Below are positions 17,638-26,678 of a stretch of 64,000 nucleotides of DNA, one piece after another (position 1 is the first letter of the stretch; every line of letters starts with the position of its first letter). Under the pieces are notes generated by a model, which was not told the DNA's origin, ran no database searches, and worked only from the letters and a program-made list of their open reading frames with translations. Made by a program: the position numbers and the translations under genes. Origin of the DNA: Clostridiales bacterium (GTDB lineage: Bacteria > Bacillota > Clostridia > Saccharofermentanales > Saccharofermentanaceae); NCBI GenBank assembly GCA_017545245.1, contig JAFWPB010000016.1, positions 186,001 to 250,000 of the forward strand, read 5' to 3'.

Positions 17638-18036
17638 TTAGGCGCCACGCTCTTCCTCTAATTTTTGGCACTCCGGGCACAATCCGTCGAACTGAAGTGA
17701 GTAACCGGAGATCTGATAACCTGAAGTATCCTTCAGAAGTTCGACCAGGCTCTCGACCGGCATCTTTACATCCGCCACCTTGCCGCACTCGTTACAGTGC
17801 ACATGGTAATGCGGGAAAGTCTGATGATCGAAATGGTCTGCGCCATTATTAATGCGGATACGCAATGCCTCGCCGGAATCGGCAAGCTTATTCAGAATAC
17901 GGTACACAGTCGCACGGCTTACTGATGGGTAAGTGTTCTGCACCTCGGCCACCACTTCGTCCGCTGTCGGATGGCTGGCCATGGCGACCAGCGTCTCGTG
18001 CACGATCCTTTTTTGTAAAGTATTGCGTTCCTGCAT
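17638..18036 (-). CDS. Fur-family regulator, PerR-like
   Basis: Metal-dependent repressor, 132 aa. A winged-helix DNA-binding half (SVSRATVYRILNKLADSG) is followed by the dimerisation half with metal ligands HYHVHCNECGK and the second CPEC pair of the structural zinc site. The position directly upstream of reverse rubrerythrin, in a block with a flavodiiron protein, points to a peroxide sensor (PerR) rather than Fur; sequence alone cannot settle this. GGGGAG before ATG 18036 sets the start. A good promoter upstream has a dyad in its spacer, consistent with autorepression. Confidence 0.87.
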   Translation of the reverse strand: MQERNTLQKRIVHETLVAMASHPTADEVVAEVQNTYPSVSRATVYRILNKLADSGEALRIRINNGADHFDHQTFPHYHVHCNECGKVADVKMPVESLVELLKDTSGYQISGYSLQFDGLCPECQKLEEERGA

Positions 18037-18107
18037 CTTTTGGCTCCCCTTCAACAGATCTACAGAATCACTCGCTCGGGATATTCCCAAGTGCTTTTCT
18101 ATTATTG

Positions 18108-18136
18108 ATATTAAATCCTAATAGGGATTTTGTCAA
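18108..18136 (-). promoter_or_regulatory. Promoter and candidate operator of the PerR-like gene
   Basis: Minus strand -35 TTGACA (18136-18131), 17-bp spacer, -10 TAATAT (18113-18108). The spacer holds a perfect dyad AAATCC-N6-GGATTT (18113-18130). Its position between the boxes fits repression. It is not the classical TTATAATnATTATAA PerR box. Confidence 0.65.
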
Positions 18137-18187
18137 CATCGAAAATAGTTTTTCTTCACATAATCTGTTGTGACGGAAAAGCCGGAG

Positions 18188-20896
18188 TCACGACTCGGTT
18201 CCCTGATACTTCAAAGATGCGTATTTCTGGATCGACTGGGCAACACGCGCCTCGATCGTCTGCACCAGTTCTTTTTCCGGGCGCGAAGTGAAATAGCCCT
18301 GAATCAAGTCGACGCCGAGCATGATCACCGTCTTCAGTTCCGCTTCCGTTTCCACACCTTCCGCCAGCGCCAGAATTCCGTTATCGTGCGAGAATTCAAT
18401 AATATCTCTTACAAAGTGCTGCTTCTGCGGACTTTCTTCGATCCTGTTCAAGAGCGAGCGGTCTATCTTTACAAAATCCGGTTTATACCGCAGGAGATTC
18501 GAAACATTCGAATAACCTGAGCCGTAATCATCTACTGCAGTTTTGATATTCATCCGCTGATATGTCTCTTTCATCGTGGCAAGCGCTTCATCGGACATCT
18601 CGGAACGTTCAGTTAATTCGACGACTACGGAATCCGGATGGTCCGCAACATATGCTTCAAGTACCAGAATATCCTGTTCATTCAGCATGTGCCCGGCAAT
18701 CGAGTTGATAAAGATCTTCTTTCCACCGGAAAGCTTGGATTCATTCCGCTTCATGGAACGGATCACGTTAAAGAACGTTGCTCTTTCCACATCGTAGAGC
18801 CGGTCATAGTATTCCGCATAGCGCAATATCTCAACAGGCGACATATAAGGTGTCACATCGGCCCGCATCAAGGCCTCATACGCATAGATCTTTCCGGTTT
18901 TGACATCAACGATTGGCTGGAAGTGATACATGATCTTGTTATCGTCCAGGATCATGCTGACCACTTTCGCGTCATGCATTTCCTGCTCCGTGAGTTCTCT
19001 CTTCTTCAAAAGCTTCTGCGCATTTGCTTTGGCTACATTCTTTTTACTGATCGCAACATTGACCAGTCTTTCGATTTCTTCTGAAGATGCAGGACTTCCG
19101 CTTTGTACCCCATAGAATATCTCGACCGGATACTCGATCCCGGCTGCCTGCACACGTTTCTCGATCATGGACATGAGTTTGTCTTTTTCGGCAAGCATCT
19201 CATCATCGTCCGGACTTCTCGTGATACGAAGCGCAACCATCTCATCGTTTCCGATACGGACACAGATGCAGTTACGGGAAGAAAATACCGCCTCCAGAGA
19301 ACTGGCTGTAAGGATGATCACATTGTCGCCTTCTTTACGGCCGTACTTTCCATTGATCTCCGCAAGGCCTTTGATATCGATCGCCAGTGCTCCCATATGC
19401 CCGCCGTTATTGTTCATAAGATGCAAAAGCGTGTCTGCCTGCTCCAGGAAACCACGGTAATTACGGAATCCTGTAAGGTTGTCCGTAGTAATACCCTTCT
19501 TAGCAATCCTGCTGCTTCCGATCAGCTTATCAGATCTGCGGTAACACTCGATACCACGGCATATACTCTTCAGCCATGCTCGGTATTCCGCACCGATCAC
19601 TTTCTGATCATCGTCATAACTTACTGCCGCAAATCCAAAAATACTATCCTCGTAATGCAACGGCATGAAATAGAAAACAGCCGGTTTGTCCCGCTTTTCA
19701 TACAATTCCGGAAGTATCTCATTCTTATCAAAGAACGCATCCGTGAGAATACGGTCGTTGTTTCTCTCCCCGCACTTGATCACATGCTTGATCTTTTGCT
19801 CAAAACCGGGACCCGACTCACCAAGAGAAGGATTCAGACACAGATCGAAGCTTCTGTATCCGCGGATATAATGCAACGACACGAAAATCGTATTCAGAAG
19901 TCCGGTCAAAGAAGACTGGGCCAAAAGATCCTCATCCAGCCGGCTTAGCGGAGAAAACATCGAACTGATGGATAGATCACTATCCCATGTACTTCTCTTG
20001 AAATATGTCGGAATAGCACTCTCACAGTTACATCCGCAGCTTCCTCCTATGAAGAGTTCCGGTTCACAAGGAATCTTCTCCGGTTCTTTATCCTGAATCA
20101 TCGCATGGATCGTCACTGCCGCGTTCTGTCCCAGATTAAACGACTTCAGATGCGCAGAAGTGATCGGTAACGGAGCATGACGTCCCTCCGAGATGGAGTC
20201 ACAGCCTACGATCGCGATATCGTCCGGAACCGACAAGCCTTTCTCTGTCAGTCTCTTAGCCAGACCGATGGCCATACAGTCGTTTGCGCAGGCTACTGCC
20301 TCCGGAAGCTTCCGGTCACTGCTGATCAGGCTGTCTGCCAGGCTTTCTCCGCTAGTATACCAGAAATCCCCGAAGAAGATTCTTTCCTCATCCACCTTGA
20401 TACCGTGTTCAGTAAGCACATCTTTATATGCCTGCATGCGGATCGCACTGTGAGGATGCCACGATTTTCCTGCCAGAAAAGCAATGTCGCGCTTGCCATG
20501 TTTCTCGATCAGATGCTCCACGGCCAGTTTCTCCGGAAGATAATTATCGTTTAGTATCGACGGGAAAAACTCACTCTTCTTATCCACAAACAAGACCTTG
20601 CCCCGGAAACCGGAACACAGTTCTTTTTCGATACGCGAGACTTCTCCCTCTGTCTGAATGGTATCCGCGAGCACGACTACTGCATCGAACTTATCATAAG
20701 AAATCAGACGGAAGATCGATGTTTCCCCTATGCAACGCGCCGGCGTATTCTGGTACTTGATATACATCGCAAAAACGCAGACATCATAATCCCGCGCAAC
20801 CGCCTCTTTCAGAAAGCCTTTGAGAAAACGCTCCTGATTATATTCTTCCGGCTGTCCTAATAAAACAGCTATTCTTTTCCGACATTCGTCTGACAT
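18188..20896 (-). CDS. LacI-type sensor domain fused to degenerate GGDEF and EAL domains
   Basis: Predicted cyclic-di-GMP phosphodiesterase, 902 aa. Residues 1-290 resemble the sugar-binding half of LacI/GalR regulators (VPDDIAIVGCDSISEGRHAPLPITSA split over the typical C-terminal subdomain) but lack the helix-turn-helix and any signal peptide. After a linker, a GGDEF-like domain (about 485-625) reads RIGNDEM where RxGGDEF is expected, so it is probably not a cyclase. The EAL domain (about 640-890) keeps YEALMR, VELTER, DDYGSGYS, FVKIDRS, AEGVET and IQGYF, so it is likely active. A cytoplasmic ligand would then tune c-di-GMP breakdown (inference). Confidence 0.88.
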   Translation of the reverse strand: MSDECRKRIAVLLGQPEEYNQERFLKGFLKEAVARDYDVCVFAMYIKYQNTPARCIGETSIFRLISYDKFDAVVVLADTIQTEGEVSRIEKELCSGFRGKVLFVDKKSEFFPSILNDNYLPEKLAVEHLIEKHGKRDIAFLAGKSWHPHSAIRMQAYKDVLTEHGIKVDEERIFFGDFWYTSGESLADSLISSDRKLPEAVACANDCMAIGLAKRLTEKGLSVPDDIAIVGCDSISEGRHAPLPITSAHLKSFNLGQNAAVTIHAMIQDKEPEKIPCEPELFIGGSCGCNCESAIPTYFKRSTWDSDLSISSMFSPLSRLDEDLLAQSSLTGLLNTIFVSLHYIRGYRSFDLCLNPSLGESGPGFEQKIKHVIKCGERNNDRILTDAFFDKNEILPELYEKRDKPAVFYFMPLHYEDSIFGFAAVSYDDDQKVIGAEYRAWLKSICRGIECYRRSDKLIGSSRIAKKGITTDNLTGFRNYRGFLEQADTLLHLMNNNGGHMGALAIDIKGLAEINGKYGRKEGDNVIILTASSLEAVFSSRNCICVRIGNDEMVALRITRSPDDDEMLAEKDKLMSMIEKRVQAAGIEYPVEIFYGVQSGSPASSEEIERLVNVAISKKNVAKANAQKLLKKRELTEQEMHDAKVVSMILDDNKIMYHFQPIVDVKTGKIYAYEALMRADVTPYMSPVEILRYAEYYDRLYDVERATFFNVIRSMKRNESKLSGGKKIFINSIAGHMLNEQDILVLEAYVADHPDSVVVELTERSEMSDEALATMKETYQRMNIKTAVDDYGSGYSNVSNLLRYKPDFVKIDRSLLNRIEESPQKQHFVRDIIEFSHDNGILALAEGVETEAELKTVIMLGVDLIQGYFTSRPEKELVQTIEARVAQSIQKYASLKYQGTES

Positions 20897-20956
20897 ATAA
20901 TAGGTCCTTCCAAATCCGTCGTGTTATGGCAACTCTACCTTTTCTCCCGACTTCTT

Positions 20957-21197
20957 CACGCTACCTCTTCACCTGCTTTCAGCGGAAAAAGAACTATACT
21001 TTCAACTGATTTGGAAATGAGGGATTGATACCATTGCGGATTCTTCTCTTTCACAAATTCCCAGTCAGATGCGTTCTTGACGATCAGACAATTGCTTCCG
21101 CCAATCGTCTATCGCCGTACGTGCCGTCTTCTTTTGCCTCAACAGACATAATACAGGTCATCGGATCGATCATATCAACAAAAGCTTGCAAGTCCAC
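20957..21197 (-). pseudogene. Remnant of a sensor/cyclase N-terminal domain
   Basis: Minus-strand coding remnant. It begins at a GTG preceded by a strong AGGGGGTGG and reads VDLQAFVDMIDPMTCIMSVE... before a TGA at 21084-21086. A second frame continues with GGSNCLIVKNASDWEFVKEK...LFPLKAGEEVA to a stop at 20957. The first part resembles the N-terminal sensory region found ahead of GGDEF/EAL domains in related anaerobes (from memory). The two halves look like parts of one protein joined by a frameshift or internal deletion, with all catalytic domains lost. No other feature was found in 20897-21268 apart from a possible promoter near 21230. Confidence 0.55.
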
Positions 21198-21268
21198 GAA
21201 CCCACCCCCTGAATCAAAAAAGTTTAATAAAATTTTACCACAAAAGCTACCGATGATACAAAGGTTTC

Positions 21269-22987
21269 TTAGGCCCGGTCTTCCTTGCAGACACGGTTAC
21301 GTCCCGTTTCTTTAGCTATATAGAGACGACCATCGGCAACGCTGATGTTTTCTTCGATCGTCTTTTTCGGATCAAAAAGCGCACATCCGAAACTCAATGT
21401 GCATCGGATGATCGTACCATCTGCATCAATGTCCGACTCCATCAGTTTGACACGGACATTCTCTGCTTTCTGCGCGGCCTCCTCAAGATCCGTATCCCGC
21501 ATGACCATAACGAATTCTTCTCCGCCCCAACGGTAGACACAATCCTTCTCCGTACATGTGGACTCGATAAGATGGGAAGTAAATGCAAGCACGTCGTCGC
21601 CGGCATTGTGGCCATATGTATCGTTGACCCGCTTGAATTTATCGATATCGCAGATGAAGACCGACATCGTCTTGCCGGAATCCGGAAGAAGATACTCTTT
21701 ATATTTTCCACTAAAATCGAAATAGAATCCCATTCTGTTTTTTAGCCCTGTAAGCTTATCGTGATGTGACTCTTCCAGGAAAGTTTCTGACTCCAGTGCG
21801 ATACCGCACACCAGCGCAGCAAGCGAAAGTTTTTTCGTATCCTCGGTCTCATCAAATCCCTTCTCGCTGTTTTTATTCAGCAGCTGCAAAGCACCGATAA
21901 AGTTACCGTTAATATCTGCAACAGGAAGGACGAGAACGGATTTTGTGACATATCCGGTCTTCAAATCGACTTCACGGTTAAAATCCGGATCGGAATATGG
22001 GTCGTTTGTGATCACGGTCTTCTTATTCCGGAGGGACTTTCCGACAAGTCCCGCGCTGTCCGGAATCACGATCCTGTCCACGCCGGTTGCCGACATCGTC
22101 CAGAGTTCACACTTTCTCTTATCCCATTTCCAGAAGCTTGCCCGGTCCGCATCGACCAGCGTCTTGGCCAGTTCGGTCAGATAAGAAAAAAGAAGCGCGT
22201 GATCTTTTCGATCATTCATGCACATATCCTTATAGAGACTGTCCGTGATATCGAAAATATTGTTCAGCAGTTTTCCCTGTTCGTCCATGGATACCTCTTC
22301 CTGAAGCGGCGCCAGTTTCGCACCACTTCCCTTCATTATGTTTACAATTTTATCTTCATCATCTATATGCATAAGATAGACTTCTACACCTTGTCCGGTC
22401 AAACCTGAGATCGTCTCCTTTATCTCTTCTGCGAAAAGATGCACAGGACTATTTACCGAAGAGACTTCCGTATAAAGGACCGATCCGGAATCAAGATACT
22501 TCGCAAATGGAGTAAGCGTACTCGTGTCACCTGTATAGATGACATTTTTCTCGCCGATCTTCAGCTGATATCCGAAACACTTGCCATCCAGCTCCTTGGT
22601 ATGGCTCGTCGGAATGGCCTGCACCAGCCAGTCCTTTTGCAGATCGGATGCTTGCACCAGCGTATACCAGGAATCATCGCAGCCCTCTATTTTCGAAAGA
22701 AGATACAGCAAATCAGCAAACACTTCATCCGATGGTGCAACCACCGTGACTTTCACATGGCTCACGAAAAAACAGTAGTCTACGAGCATCGCAACACCGC
22801 CACTGTGATCGCCATGCGTATGTGTGACCAAAATATAAATATTCTCGTAAACAGATAAGTCTCTTTTTTTGAGTTTGAAAAAAGCACTCATCGGGCAGTC
22901 CAGAAGCACCAGATCTTTTCCCACGGTAAAATACGCGCAGTTATGTTCGTTTGCAAAAGCCGATCCTCTTCCCAAGAAACTAAGCAT
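21269..22987 (-). CDS. Metallo-beta-lactamase-fold / GAF / GGDEF fusion protein
   Basis: Predicted diguanylate cyclase of 572 aa with an unusual input. An MBL-fold domain (about 1-225) carries the metal motif THTHGDHSGG, a second His in IPTSHTKELDG and GDTSTLTP. A GAF domain (about 265-400; ASFWKWDKR...IGALQLLNK) and a C-terminal GGDEF domain (about 410-570) with an intact RWGGEEF follow. The inhibitory-site RxxD position reads TEKD, so product inhibition is probably absent. AAGGAGTGA places the start at ATG 22987, 2 bp after the cyclase stop. Last gene of an operon with FecR and CHASE2-adenylate cyclase genes. Confidence 0.88.
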   Translation of the reverse strand: MLSFLGRGSAFANEHNCAYFTVGKDLVLLDCPMSAFFKLKKRDLSVYENIYILVTHTHGDHSGGVAMLVDYCFFVSHVKVTVVAPSDEVFADLLYLLSKIEGCDDSWYTLVQASDLQKDWLVQAIPTSHTKELDGKCFGYQLKIGEKNVIYTGDTSTLTPFAKYLDSGSVLYTEVSSVNSPVHLFAEEIKETISGLTGQGVEVYLMHIDDEDKIVNIMKGSGAKLAPLQEEVSMDEQGKLLNNIFDITDSLYKDMCMNDRKDHALLFSYLTELAKTLVDADRASFWKWDKRKCELWTMSATGVDRIVIPDSAGLVGKSLRNKKTVITNDPYSDPDFNREVDLKTGYVTKSVLVLPVADINGNFIGALQLLNKNSEKGFDETEDTKKLSLAALVCGIALESETFLEESHHDKLTGLKNRMGFYFDFSGKYKEYLLPDSGKTMSVFICDIDKFKRVNDTYGHNAGDDVLAFTSHLIESTCTEKDCVYRWGGEEFVMVMRDTDLEEAAQKAENVRVKLMESDIDADGTIIRCTLSFGCALFDPKKTIEENISVADGRLYIAKETGRNRVCKEDRA

Positions 22988-22989
22988 AT

Positions 22990-24783
22990 TCACTCCTTCG
23001 GCCCGAGCAGTTTCAAAACTTCAAAGCCCTCGGCCTTTCCTTTCAGTTTGATCGATGCGCCCAACGACTCAAAATCCATGCGGCCTTCGAGTTTATCTGC
23101 CACGGCACGGCTGATGTAGACCGTTCCGCCAGGCGCATTGGCTTCGAGACGAGCCGCTGTATTGACCGTATCGCCGATCGCGGTGTAGTCCATTCTCTTT
23201 TCCGAACCCATGTTACCGACAACGGCCGGTCCGAAGTGGACGCCTACGCCGACATTGAGCTCCTCGTTGATTTCTTCTTTTAGTTTCTTCGACAGTGCTT
23301 TTGCCCCGTCAACAATATCCAGAGCGGTCTTTGCTGCACGCATGACTGGATCTTCCTCCGGAAGCGGCGCGCCCCAGAACGCCATGGTCGCATCACCGAC
23401 AAACTTATCGAGCGTCCCCTTGTTTTTCTCGATGCAGGAACTGGTCATGGTCAGATACTGGTTGAGGATATTTACGACTTCTTCCGGCGACAGTCTCTCC
23501 GACATGGTCGTAAAGCCGCGGATATCAACGAAAAGCACTGCGATATCACACAATTTACCACCAAGTTTCAAGCTGTCCGTACCCTCCTTCAGGATCTCGC
23601 CGACAATACTCGGGGCAACGTATCTCTCGAAGGTCTTTGTGACATTCTGTCTCTCAATGGCAGCATGGACATAGCTTCCGGCAACATTGAAGATAAACAG
23701 GATCAACACACTTAACGGGATCCATACGGCATGCGTGATGGTTCCTGCCGAATAAAGCAGCAAGGAAGCGGCGATTCCCAAAAGGGAAAACACGATCAGT
23801 ATCGGTACAGTGACCCGAAGTCGTCTTTCGTTAGTGAAATAGAAAAACGCAAACGAGACAAGTCCCAGAACGATCAGCTGGATATAGTCAGGAGCACTTT
23901 CCTTATAGTTTCCATCCAAGATGCACTGAATGACATTGGCCTGATACTCGACACCATACATATGCTCGGATTGATCGATTGCCGTAATAAACGAGTCCTG
24001 AAGTGCGGCTGCATGAGGTCCGATCAGGACCAGTTTCCCGGCAAAATAATCCGATGGCAAGTCTCCGCTGATCAACTTACTTACAGAAATGCCATCGTAG
24101 AAGTCCATCGGTTTTGCGGAAAAATCAACGTAGAACTGTCCTCGCGCATTGACCGGCGGTTCCGTGATCGTGATACCCTTCTGTTCTGCGTACAGTCTTG
24201 CACATTCATATGCCATGGAATAGACCCGACCGCTCTCAGGTTCGACATATAGCTGCGCGTGGCGCAAGACACCATCATCGTCAAGCATCGCATTGATATG
24301 ACCTTCTGTTGTGACTTTCTTCAATTCCTCGAATGGTTCTTCGAATCCTACTACGGCAAAAGGATCTTCGATGACGCTTTTGACGCCGAACGTTCTCTTG
24401 ATACCCATTTCCGCCGTGCAGGCCGTTACCATGTTCAAAGCGGCGGCGGCATCCACAAGCCTTTGATCCGCTTCCGGAGTCGTATGTCCGGTAAACATCA
24501 CATCGACCGCGACAACAGCAGGCTTGTTCGCAGGATCTTGTGCCAGTGCTTCCAGTGCGGAAGCAAGGATCGTACGATTCCAGGAGTTATATGGTCCGAA
24601 TTTATCAAGATCTGACTTCTCTATTCCGATGACGACAATGTCGCCAGGCACAGATCGAGGTCTCTGGAAAAGTGCATCCTGTACCCACAGATCAGGACGC
24701 TGAAACAGCCCGCTGCCACATAAAAACGTAACGATCAGCGCTCCTACAAGCGACAGTATCAGTTTTCTGTTCGTTTTATTCAT
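22990..24783 (-). CDS. CHASE2-domain adenylate cyclase (class III)
   Basis: Membrane-bound nucleotide cyclase, 597 aa. An N-terminal membrane anchor is followed by an extracytoplasmic CHASE2 sensor (about 35-335), about three membrane helices (about 340-410) and a class III catalytic domain (about 425-590). Metal-binding Asp residues are in LFVDIRGFTTMSERL and DKFVGDATMAFWGAP; the Lys of DKFVGD and Asp of MDYTAIGD favour ATP over GTP, and the transition-state Asn/Arg are in VNTAARLE. It probably makes cAMP in response to an extracellular cue. Four bp separate it from the FecR gene, and CHASE2 cyclases are often found beside FecR proteins. Confidence 0.93.
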   Translation of the reverse strand: MNKTNRKLILSLVGALIVTFLCGSGLFQRPDLWVQDALFQRPRSVPGDIVVIGIEKSDLDKFGPYNSWNRTILASALEALAQDPANKPAVVAVDVMFTGHTTPEADQRLVDAAAALNMVTACTAEMGIKRTFGVKSVIEDPFAVVGFEEPFEELKKVTTEGHINAMLDDDGVLRHAQLYVEPESGRVYSMAYECARLYAEQKGITITEPPVNARGQFYVDFSAKPMDFYDGISVSKLISGDLPSDYFAGKLVLIGPHAAALQDSFITAIDQSEHMYGVEYQANVIQCILDGNYKESAPDYIQLIVLGLVSFAFFYFTNERRLRVTVPILIVFSLLGIAASLLLYSAGTITHAVWIPLSVLILFIFNVAGSYVHAAIERQNVTKTFERYVAPSIVGEILKEGTDSLKLGGKLCDIAVLFVDIRGFTTMSERLSPEEVVNILNQYLTMTSSCIEKNKGTLDKFVGDATMAFWGAPLPEEDPVMRAAKTALDIVDGAKALSKKLKEEINEELNVGVGVHFGPAVVGNMGSEKRMDYTAIGDTVNTAARLEANAPGGTVYISRAVADKLEGRMDFESLGASIKLKGKAEGFEVLKLLGPKE

Positions 24784-24787
24784 AATA

Positions 24788-26602
24788 CTATCCCACTAAT
24801 TCAGTATAGTAATCGATCGTTTCCCCATCCAACTCGTAACTGTAGGTATAGATGTATCCGTCACTCGTCTCTTGTACATTCATCTCCAGAGGCAGCCAGT
24901 TGCCCTCTACATAGCCATAAAGGTTTTCGGATTCATCCATCATGATGAATATGTAATTCTCTTCATCCCAGACGAAAGGCTCTTCAAGGAATTCCGACGG
25001 GAATGTAGTAGGGATCAGTTCCGGCGGCGGATCAGTCTCTCCTGCAGCCTTTGTCGGCGTCGGAGTGTTTGTATTCGTTGGCTTGGCCGTCGGCGTAGAA
25101 GTTGCTGTTGGCTTCGAAGTCGGTGTATTTGTCGGAGTCGGCTTCGGAGTTGGTGTCTTCGTTAGCGTCGGCGTTGCTTTTTTAGTAGGCGACAAGGTCG
25201 GCGTAGCCGTTGGCGTTGGTGTCAACGTCGGGGTCGGTGTCGGAGCCTTTGTCGGCGTTGGTGTCAAACTCGGAGTCGGCCTCGGAGCAGGTGTCGGCGT
25301 AGATGTCGGTGTCACCGTCGGCACAGGAGAAGGCGTAGGCGAAGCAGTCGGCGTTGCCGTCGGTGTTTCTGCCGGCGTTTCTGTCGGGACAGTCGTTGGT
25401 GTAGATCCCGCTGCTTCAGTCGGTGTTGCAGCAGGAGTATTGGTCGGTGTCGGCGTCGCTTCTGTCGTCGGTGTCGGCGGCACTTCTGTCGGAGTCGCTT
25501 CCGGCGTAGCCGTCGGTGCGGCCGTCGAAGTTGGCGTTGCCACTGGTGTATTTGTCGGTGTATTTTCCGGTGTCGGAGCCTTAGTCGGCGTCGGTGCTTC
25601 TGTAGGCGAGTTTTCCGGCGCAGTCGTAGGTGTCGCAGCCGGCGTTTCTGTCGGTGTAACTGTCGCACCGGTTGTCGGTGTCGCACCCTTCGTTGGTGTC
25701 ATCTCCGGAGTGACTGTTGGCGTCGCGGAAGGATCTGGTGTGGGTACCGGAGTCTCAGTCGGTATGGATGTCGGCGTCGGAGGAACCGTCGGGGTCTCCG
25801 CTGGTGTCGGGGTATGTTCCGGATTCGGGTTCGTTATGTTTTTCGCCAGTTCAAGGATCTTATTCTTATCCCAACCGGTATACTCGCAAACTTTATCAAG
25901 GAGCTTCGGGTTTTCCGCCAGCATCTTGATTGGGAAAGCCGGAATCTCATCTTCAGATAATTCATCCAGGAAGAAGTCTACTGTATCGACTGTTCTGTCG
26001 TTAAAGGTATAGACTTTGATCTTATAGCCGGCATAGACGTCTGTCTCCTTCACTTCACCCGTATCCGGGTTCGTGGCAACGATATGGACCTGTCCGTCGG
26101 TCAGAACCAATGCGATCCTTCCATCATCATCAAAGAAAACGTAACCGGAAGTACCACGGATACCAACGGTCATAGTGGAGGTCTTAATCTCGAAAGACTC
26201 ATCACTTTGGAGCTTCTCGGTCACTTCAAAATAAACTGCACCCTTGGTCAGTTTCAGTTCCAGCTGTTTGTTCTTCTTGATGAATTCGGCACGGCTGTCC
26301 GACTGGAGTGTCACGATTTTAGTATCATCCAGGCCGACCGATGCCAGTCCGTCCGATCCCGTACTCAGGGCATCACCGCTCTGGAAACGTATATTATCAA
26401 TAACGGGTTTTTGTCTTCCGCTTGCGTCTTCTATATTGACTGTGCCTTCTACACGCAGAAGACGCATCGTTGTCGCCCGCAGATCACTCTTAAAGAAAAA
26501 GACATAGAAGATAATGACAGCCGCGATCACCAGTACAAGTGCGCCCGAAATAATGATTTTCGTCTTTGTCGGCAAACCTTTGATCTTATCTATTAACACC
26601 AT
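24788..26602 (-). CDS. FecR-domain membrane protein with long Thr-Pro repeat
   Basis: Bitopic membrane protein, 604 aa. One transmembrane helix (about 15-36) precedes an extracytoplasmic FecR domain (about 50-200; [19 protein letters not shown]). About 255 residues of (P-T-x) low-complexity repeat (about 265-520) follow, then a C-terminal domain of about 80 residues rich in Tyr and Glu. The repeat probably acts as a wall-spanning stalk holding the C-terminal domain outside the peptidoglycan (inference). It is the first gene of the operon with the CHASE2 cyclase, for which FecR may be a sensing partner. The plus-strand Val-Gly frame opposite the repeat is an artefact. Confidence 0.85.
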   Translation of the reverse strand: MVLIDKIKGLPTKTKIIISGALVLVIAAVIIFYVFFFKSDLRATTMRLLRVEGTVNIEDASGRQKPVIDNIRFQSGDALSTGSDGLASVGLDDTKIVTLQSDSRAEFIKKNKQLELKLTKGAVYFEVTEKLQSDESFEIKTSTMTVGIRGTSGYVFFDDDGRIALVLTDGQVHIVATNPDTGEVKETDVYAGYKIKVYTFNDRTVDTVDFFLDELSEDEIPAFPIKMLAENPKLLDKVCEYTGWDKNKILELAKNITNPNPEHTPTPAETPTVPPTPTSIPTETPVPTPDPSATPTVTPEMTPTKGATPTTGATVTPTETPAATPTTAPENSPTEAPTPTKAPTPENTPTNTPVATPTSTAAPTATPEATPTEVPPTPTTEATPTPTNTPAATPTEAAGSTPTTVPTETPAETPTATPTASPTPSPVPTVTPTSTPTPAPRPTPSLTPTPTKAPTPTPTLTPTPTATPTLSPTKKATPTLTKTPTPKPTPTNTPTSKPTATSTPTAKPTNTNTPTPTKAAGETDPPPELIPTTFPSEFLEEPFVWDEENYIFIMMDESENLYGYVEGNWLPLEMNVQETSDGYIYTYSYELDGETIDYYTELVG

Positions 26603-26678
26603 ATGTGTAATCCATCCTACCCGTCAAACGTAGACATCTATATTTTAATATACTTACGTGGCGAAATAAAGACAGATA

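Noticed and set aside
25065-26012. Plus-strand frame of Val-Gly repeats
   Set aside because: It is the reverse-strand shadow of the Thr-Pro repeat in the FecR gene and has no ribosome binding site.
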